A DNA stretch of 64,000 nt from Cupriavidus sp. IDO (GTDB lineage: Bacteria > Pseudomonadota > Gammaproteobacteria > Burkholderiales > Burkholderiaceae). The first letter of the stretch is position 1. Each line of letters starts with the position of its first letter. The notes under the pieces are model-generated. The model made no database searches, was not told the DNA's origin, and was given only the letters and a program-made list of their open reading frames with translations. A program made the position numbers and the translations under genes. Positions 60,805 through 64,000 of this stretch are shown one piece after another. The stretch covers positions 37,028-101,027 of the forward strand of contig NZ_JWMA01000174.1 of assembly GCF_000812465.1 (NCBI RefSeq), given 5' to 3'.

Positions 60805-61776
60805 GTGAAAGCAGTCCGTGTAGTGCCAGGCCCCGAGGGCGGCAAGGTCGAAGTGCAGGATATTCCGGTCCCCGCAGCGGGGCCGGGGCAGGTGCTGGTG
60901 AAGGTGCGCGCGGCCGGCCTGAACCGGGGCGAGATCAACCAGGCTAAGGAGTTGCGCACGGGGAACACGATCACCGCGGGTGTCGAGTTCGCCGGTGAGG
61001 TGGAAGCCGTTGGCGAAGGCGTGGCCGGCTGGCGCAAGGGTGACCGCGTCATGGGCCACGGGCGCGCCTGCCAGGCCGAGTATGTCGTGTCCGACCCCCT
61101 GGCGTTGATGGCCGTGCCCGACGGGCTGTCATGGATCGACGCCGCGGCGTTTCCCAATGTGTTCATTACCGCGCATGACGCGCTGGTGGTGAACGGGCAG
61201 CTCAAGGCCGGCGAATCGGTGCTCGTCAACGGCGCCTCGGGCGGGGTGGCGATGGCGGCCATTCAGATCGCGTCGCTGATAGGTGCCAGGCCGGTCATCG
61301 CCTCGTCGCGTTCGGCAGCCAAGCTGGACAAGATCAGCCAGTTCGGTGTCGATGTCGGCATCGACTCGTCGAAGGACGACCAGGTCGAGGCGGTCATGGC
61401 CGCTACCGACAATCGCGGCGTCGACATCATCATCGATACGGTCGGCGGTCCCGTTTTCGAAGCCAATATGAAGAGCCTGGCCGTCAAGGGCCGGCTGGTG
61501 AACATCGCGCGGCTGGGTTCGGCGACCGCACAGATCGATCTCACGCTGCTGTGGCTCAAGCGGCTGCAGCTGATCGGCGTGACGTTCCGCACCCGCACCG
61601 AGCAGGAACGATTGGAATGCATCCAGGCCTGCGCGCGCGACATGCTGCCTTTCCTGCGCGCCGGGCGCGTGCGCCTGCCGATCGACCGCACCTTTGCCAT
61701 GACCGACATCGGTGCCGCCCATGCGTACATGAAGCAGGACCAGCACGTCGGGAAGATCGTGCTGCTGGCCGACTGA
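60805..61776 (+). CDS. Quinone-oxidoreductase-like MDR enzyme
   Basis: 323 residues of the medium-chain dehydrogenase/reductase superfamily, zinc-independent quinone reductase type. GVEFAGEVEAVGEGVAGWRK, nucleotide-binding VLVNGASGGVAMAAIQIASL, then DIIIDTVGGPVFEANMKSL. No zinc-ligand cysteines are seen. It uses NADPH to reduce enones or quinones. AGGAGG lies six bases or so before the ATG. Third gene of the rightward operon; possibly it handles an alpha-beta-unsaturated product of the lyase. Confidence 0.88.
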   Translation: MKAVRVVPGPEGGKVEVQDIPVPAAGPGQVLVKVRAAGLNRGEINQAKELRTGNTITAGVEFAGEVEAVGEGVAGWRKGDRVMGHGRACQAEYVVSDPLALMAVPDGLSWIDAAAFPNVFITAHDALVVNGQLKAGESVLVNGASGGVAMAAIQIASLIGARPVIASSRSAAKLDKISQFGVDVGIDSSKDDQVEAVMAATDNRGVDIIIDTVGGPVFEANMKSLAVKGRLVNIARLGSATAQIDLTLLWLKRLQLIGVTFRTRTEQERLECIQACARDMLPFLRAGRVRLPIDRTFAMTDIGAAHAYMKQDQHVGKIVLLAD

Positions 61777-61806
61777 TTTATCCGAAAAGGACAGAGAGGA
61801 GACAAC

Positions 61807-62601
61807 ATGACTGTTCAAGTCAAGGCGCTGACCGGTTCGGTTGCCGCATCCGTGACCGGCGTCAACCTGAACGCGCCGATCGACGACGCCACCTTCGCGA
61901 CCCTGCACCAGGCATTTCTCGACTATGGCGTGCTGGTGTTCCGTGGCCAGCGGCTGGAGCCGGAGGCGCAGGTTGCCTTTGCCCGGCGCTGGGGCACGCC
62001 GGTCCAGGGCAATCCTTTGCTCAAGGGGCTAAACGGCTTCCCGGAGCTGTTCCAGGTCACGAAGATCCCGAAGGAGACGGCGTCGACCGAAGCGTGGCAT
62101 TCCGATTCGATCTATACCGAGGTGCCGCCCAAGATCTCGATCCTTTCCGCGGTCACGATCCCCATTGGCGGCGACACCATGTGGTGCAACCAGTACCTGT
62201 CTTACGAACGCTTGTCGCCGGCGATGCAACGCATGATCGCCGGCCTGCGTGCCCGCTTCACGGGCGCGCGGCTGGCCAAGATGACCGGCTCTGAAAAGGT
62301 GCCGTCAGCAGTACACCCGATCGTGCGCACGCATCCGGAAACGCACCGCAAGGCGCTCTATGTCGGCCACCCCGACACGGCGCAATGCATCGAAGGCATG
62401 ACCGAAGCCGAAAGCCGCCCGCTGCTCGATTTCCTGTACGAGCATTCGGTCAGCCCTGACAACGTGTATCGCCATATGTGGCAGGAAGGCGATGTGGTGA
62501 TGTGGGACAACCGCTGCACCATGCACTATGCCGTGCACGACTATGGCAACGCCGAGCGCGTGCTCAACCGCGTGACCCTGGAAGGCGAGGTTCCCTGCTG
62601 A
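61807..62601 (+). CDS. TauD/TfdA-family Fe(II)/2-oxoglutarate dioxygenase
   Basis: 264 residues. The facial triad is intact: H98 and D100 (WHSDSIY) and a distal histidine at 240 or 244 (NRCTMHYAVHDY); the 2-oxoglutarate-binding arginine is in RVLNRVTLEG. The TauD family hydroxylates sulfonates, phenoxyacetates and related acids with 2-oxoglutarate and oxygen. GAGGAG precedes the ATG. It follows the MDR gene by 30 bases. The substrate might be that of the whole locus or a sulfonate precursor; not determined. Confidence 0.9.
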   Translation: MTVQVKALTGSVAASVTGVNLNAPIDDATFATLHQAFLDYGVLVFRGQRLEPEAQVAFARRWGTPVQGNPLLKGLNGFPELFQVTKIPKETASTEAWHSDSIYTEVPPKISILSAVTIPIGGDTMWCNQYLSYERLSPAMQRMIAGLRARFTGARLAKMTGSEKVPSAVHPIVRTHPETHRKALYVGHPDTAQCIEGMTEAESRPLLDFLYEHSVSPDNVYRHMWQEGDVVMWDNRCTMHYAVHDYGNAERVLNRVTLEGEVPC

Positions 62602-62716
62602 GGGGACGCGATGACACAGGCACCGCATCCTGCCGCTGGCACGGCATGCGGTGGCCGGAGTCCCGACAGCCTGTCCGCAAGGGCACGGCGGCGCGGGGAT
62701 AATAGGAGATTGAACC

Positions 62717-63835
62717 ATGCAGATAGGGATCCCGACTGAGACTCGGGCGGGAGAGGCGCGTGTTGCCGCTACGCCGGAGACAGTCAAGAAATACGTTGCC
62801 CAGGGCCACCAGGTCGTGGTGCAGGCTGGCGCCGGCGTGCGGGCCAGCCAGCCTGACGGTGCGTATGAGGCTGTCGGCGCGCGCATCGGCACCGCCGCCG
62901 ACGCGCTGGGTGCCCAGCTTGTGCTGAAGGTCCGCGCCCCGGACGATGCCGAACTGGCGCAGATGAAGACGGGCTCGGTCCTGGTGGGCATGCTCAATCC
63001 CTTCGACGCAGAGAACAACGCGCGCATGGCGGCGGCGAACATCACCGCCTTCGCCCTGGAAGCCGCGCCGCGCACCACGCGCGCCCAGAGCATGGACGTG
63101 CTGTCGTCGCAGGCCAATATCGCCGGCTACAAGGCCGTGCTGGTTGCCGCGCACCATTACCAGCGCTTCATGCCGATGCTGATGACCGCTGCGGGCACCG
63201 TGAAGGCCGCCCGCGTGCTGATCCTCGGCGCCGGCGTGGCGGGCCTGCAGGCGATTGCGACGGCCAAGCGGCTGGGCGCGGTGATCGAGGCGTCAGACGT
63301 GCGCCCCGCCGTGAAGGAGCAGATCGAATCGCTCGGCGGCAAGTTCCTCGACGTGCCGTTCCTCACCGACGAGGAACGCGAGATCGCGCAGGGCGTGGGC
63401 GGCTACGCGCGCCCGATGCCGCCCGACTGGATGAAGCGGCAGGCAGAACTGGTCCACCAGCGCGCGATCCAGGCCGACATCGTCATCACCACCGCGCTGA
63501 TTCCCGGCCGCAAGGCGCCGGTGCTGCTGCAGGAAGCCACCGTGCAGCAGATGAAGCCGGGCTCGGTGGTGGTCGACCTGGCCGCCGCGCAGGGCGGCAA
63601 CTGCCCGCTGACCGTGGCCGATGAAGTGGTCGAGCGCCACGGCGTCATCCTGGTGGGCCACACCAACCTTGCCAGCATGGTCGCGGCGGACGCCTCGGCG
63701 CTTTACGCCCGCAACGTACTGGATTTCCTCAAGCTGGTCATCGACAAGGAAGGCAGGTTCGTGATCAACAAGGACGACGATATTGTCGCGGCTTGCCTGG
63801 TGACCGGCCGTGACGGAATGGCACTGGCCAGTTAA
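62717..63835 (+). CDS. pntAA: NAD(P) transhydrogenase subunit alpha, part 1
   Basis: 372 residues, the soluble NAD(H)-binding domain I of the proton-pumping transhydrogenase in its three-gene form. Signatures: MQIGIPTETRAGEARVAATP, the alanine-dehydrogenase-like SQANIAGYKAVLVAA region, and the Rossmann motif RVLILGAGVAGLQAIATAKR. The transhydrogenase makes NADPH from NADH using proton-motive force. It is 116 bases after the dioxygenase gene and 23 bases before the next subunit gene. It may be a local supply of NADPH or a separate operon. Confidence 0.94.
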   Translation: MQIGIPTETRAGEARVAATPETVKKYVAQGHQVVVQAGAGVRASQPDGAYEAVGARIGTAADALGAQLVLKVRAPDDAELAQMKTGSVLVGMLNPFDAENNARMAAANITAFALEAAPRTTRAQSMDVLSSQANIAGYKAVLVAAHHYQRFMPMLMTAAGTVKAARVLILGAGVAGLQAIATAKRLGAVIEASDVRPAVKEQIESLGGKFLDVPFLTDEEREIAQGVGGYARPMPPDWMKRQAELVHQRAIQADIVITTALIPGRKAPVLLQEATVQQMKPGSVVVDLAAAQGGNCPLTVADEVVERHGVILVGHTNLASMVAADASALYARNVLDFLKLVIDKEGRFVINKDDDIVAACLVTGRDGMALAS

Positions 63836-63857
63836 CGGGTCGGGCAAGGAGACATTG

Positions 63858-64000
63858 ATGGAAATGGTTAACCACACGGTGATCAACCTGATCATCTTCG
63901 TACTGGCGATCTACGTGGGCTACCACGTGGTCTGGACCGTGACGCCGGCCCTGCACACCCCGCTGATGGCGGTGACCAATGCCATCTCGGCCATCATCAT
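63858..64000 (+). CDS. pntAB: NAD(P) transhydrogenase subunit alpha, part 2 (3' end outside window)
   Basis: Start of the short membrane subunit of the three-gene transhydrogenase. MEMVNHTVINLIIFVLAIYV is followed by GYHVVWTVTPALHTPLMAVT and NAISAII, the characteristic helix pair of PntAB. AAGGAGACATTG precedes ATG 63858. Only about 47 codons lie in the window; pntB should follow. Confidence 0.93.
   Translation, partial: MEMVNHTVINLIIFVLAIYVGYHVVWTVTPALHTPLMAVTNAISAII

Noticed and set aside
1..64000. CRISPR arrays, tRNA or rRNA genes, insertion sequences, integrases
   Set aside because: No regularly spaced direct repeats with unique spacers, no cloverleaf-like or rRNA-like stretch and no transposase or integrase motifs were noticed. 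A tRNAscan and an ISfinder search would settle this.

Overview
The window is high-GC DNA with dense genes, short intergenic gaps and good Shine-Dalgarno sites. The gene families (many Bug/TctC periplasmic binding proteins, ben-cat genes under LysR control with ATAC-N7-GTAT sites, a one-chain indolepyruvate ferredoxin oxidoreductase, three-part PntAA/AB transhydrogenase) point to a beta-proteobacterium of the Burkholderiaceae, most likely Cupriavidus or a close relative. The genus is inferred from gene content; no rRNA or tRNA gene was seen. No insertion sequence, integrase, CRISPR array or phage gene was seen either.

1-2.9 kb holds the end of a GhrA-like reductase, an Lrp regulator, a short AraC regulator and a beta-keto acid cleavage enzyme. 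2.9-12.6 kb is a complete benzoate-to-muconolactone block: catA-benABCD in the middle, flanked on both sides by a LysR gene plus a catB gene in mirror-image order, with catC beside the second catB. BenABCD turns benzoate into catechol, CatA opens the ring, CatB and CatC give 3-oxoadipate enol-lactone. No enol-lactone hydrolase or 3-oxoadipate CoA-transferase is present, but the cleavage enzyme downstream of catB1 could act on 3-oxoadipate. 12.6-17.2 kb has two Bug proteins, an amidase and its divergent LysR regulator.

17.3-23.6 kb is accessory: a BON-domain protein, a hipBA toxin-antitoxin pair with a strikingly phased operator array, a cysteine-cluster protein, a DUF1275-DUF1232 fusion, a spermidine-synthase-like protein and an HPr-like protein without the phosphorylatable histidine. 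23.7-31.2 kb is a six-gene operon (hyfB-C-E-F-G-I type) for a membrane complex related to complex I and group 4 hydrogenases. Its large subunit has lost the nickel-binding cysteines, so it is not a hydrogenase. Two paralogous ribbon-helix-helix proteins sit at its two ends.

31.5-50.3 kb carries envelope and redox functions: small exported proteins, a diguanylate cyclase, an operon of a c-type cytochrome lipoprotein, a GMC oxidoreductase and a molybdenum hydroxylase pair (the latter preceded by a 23-codon coupled leader ORF), a Crp/Fnr regulator, a PPK2 polyphosphate kinase and DUF3300/DUF2950 exported proteins.

50.4-64 kb is a divergent catabolic locus under a GntR/HutC-type regulator. Leftward: a split UxaA-type dehydratase or lyase, the regulator, an Ldh-family dehydrogenase, an indolepyruvate ferredoxin oxidoreductase, a Bug protein and an MFS transporter. 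Rightward: two small related proteins of unknown family, a quinone-reductase-like MDR enzyme, a TauD-family dioxygenase and transhydrogenase genes. Two CTATATAG operator candidates lie between the halves. The substrate cannot be read from the sequence.
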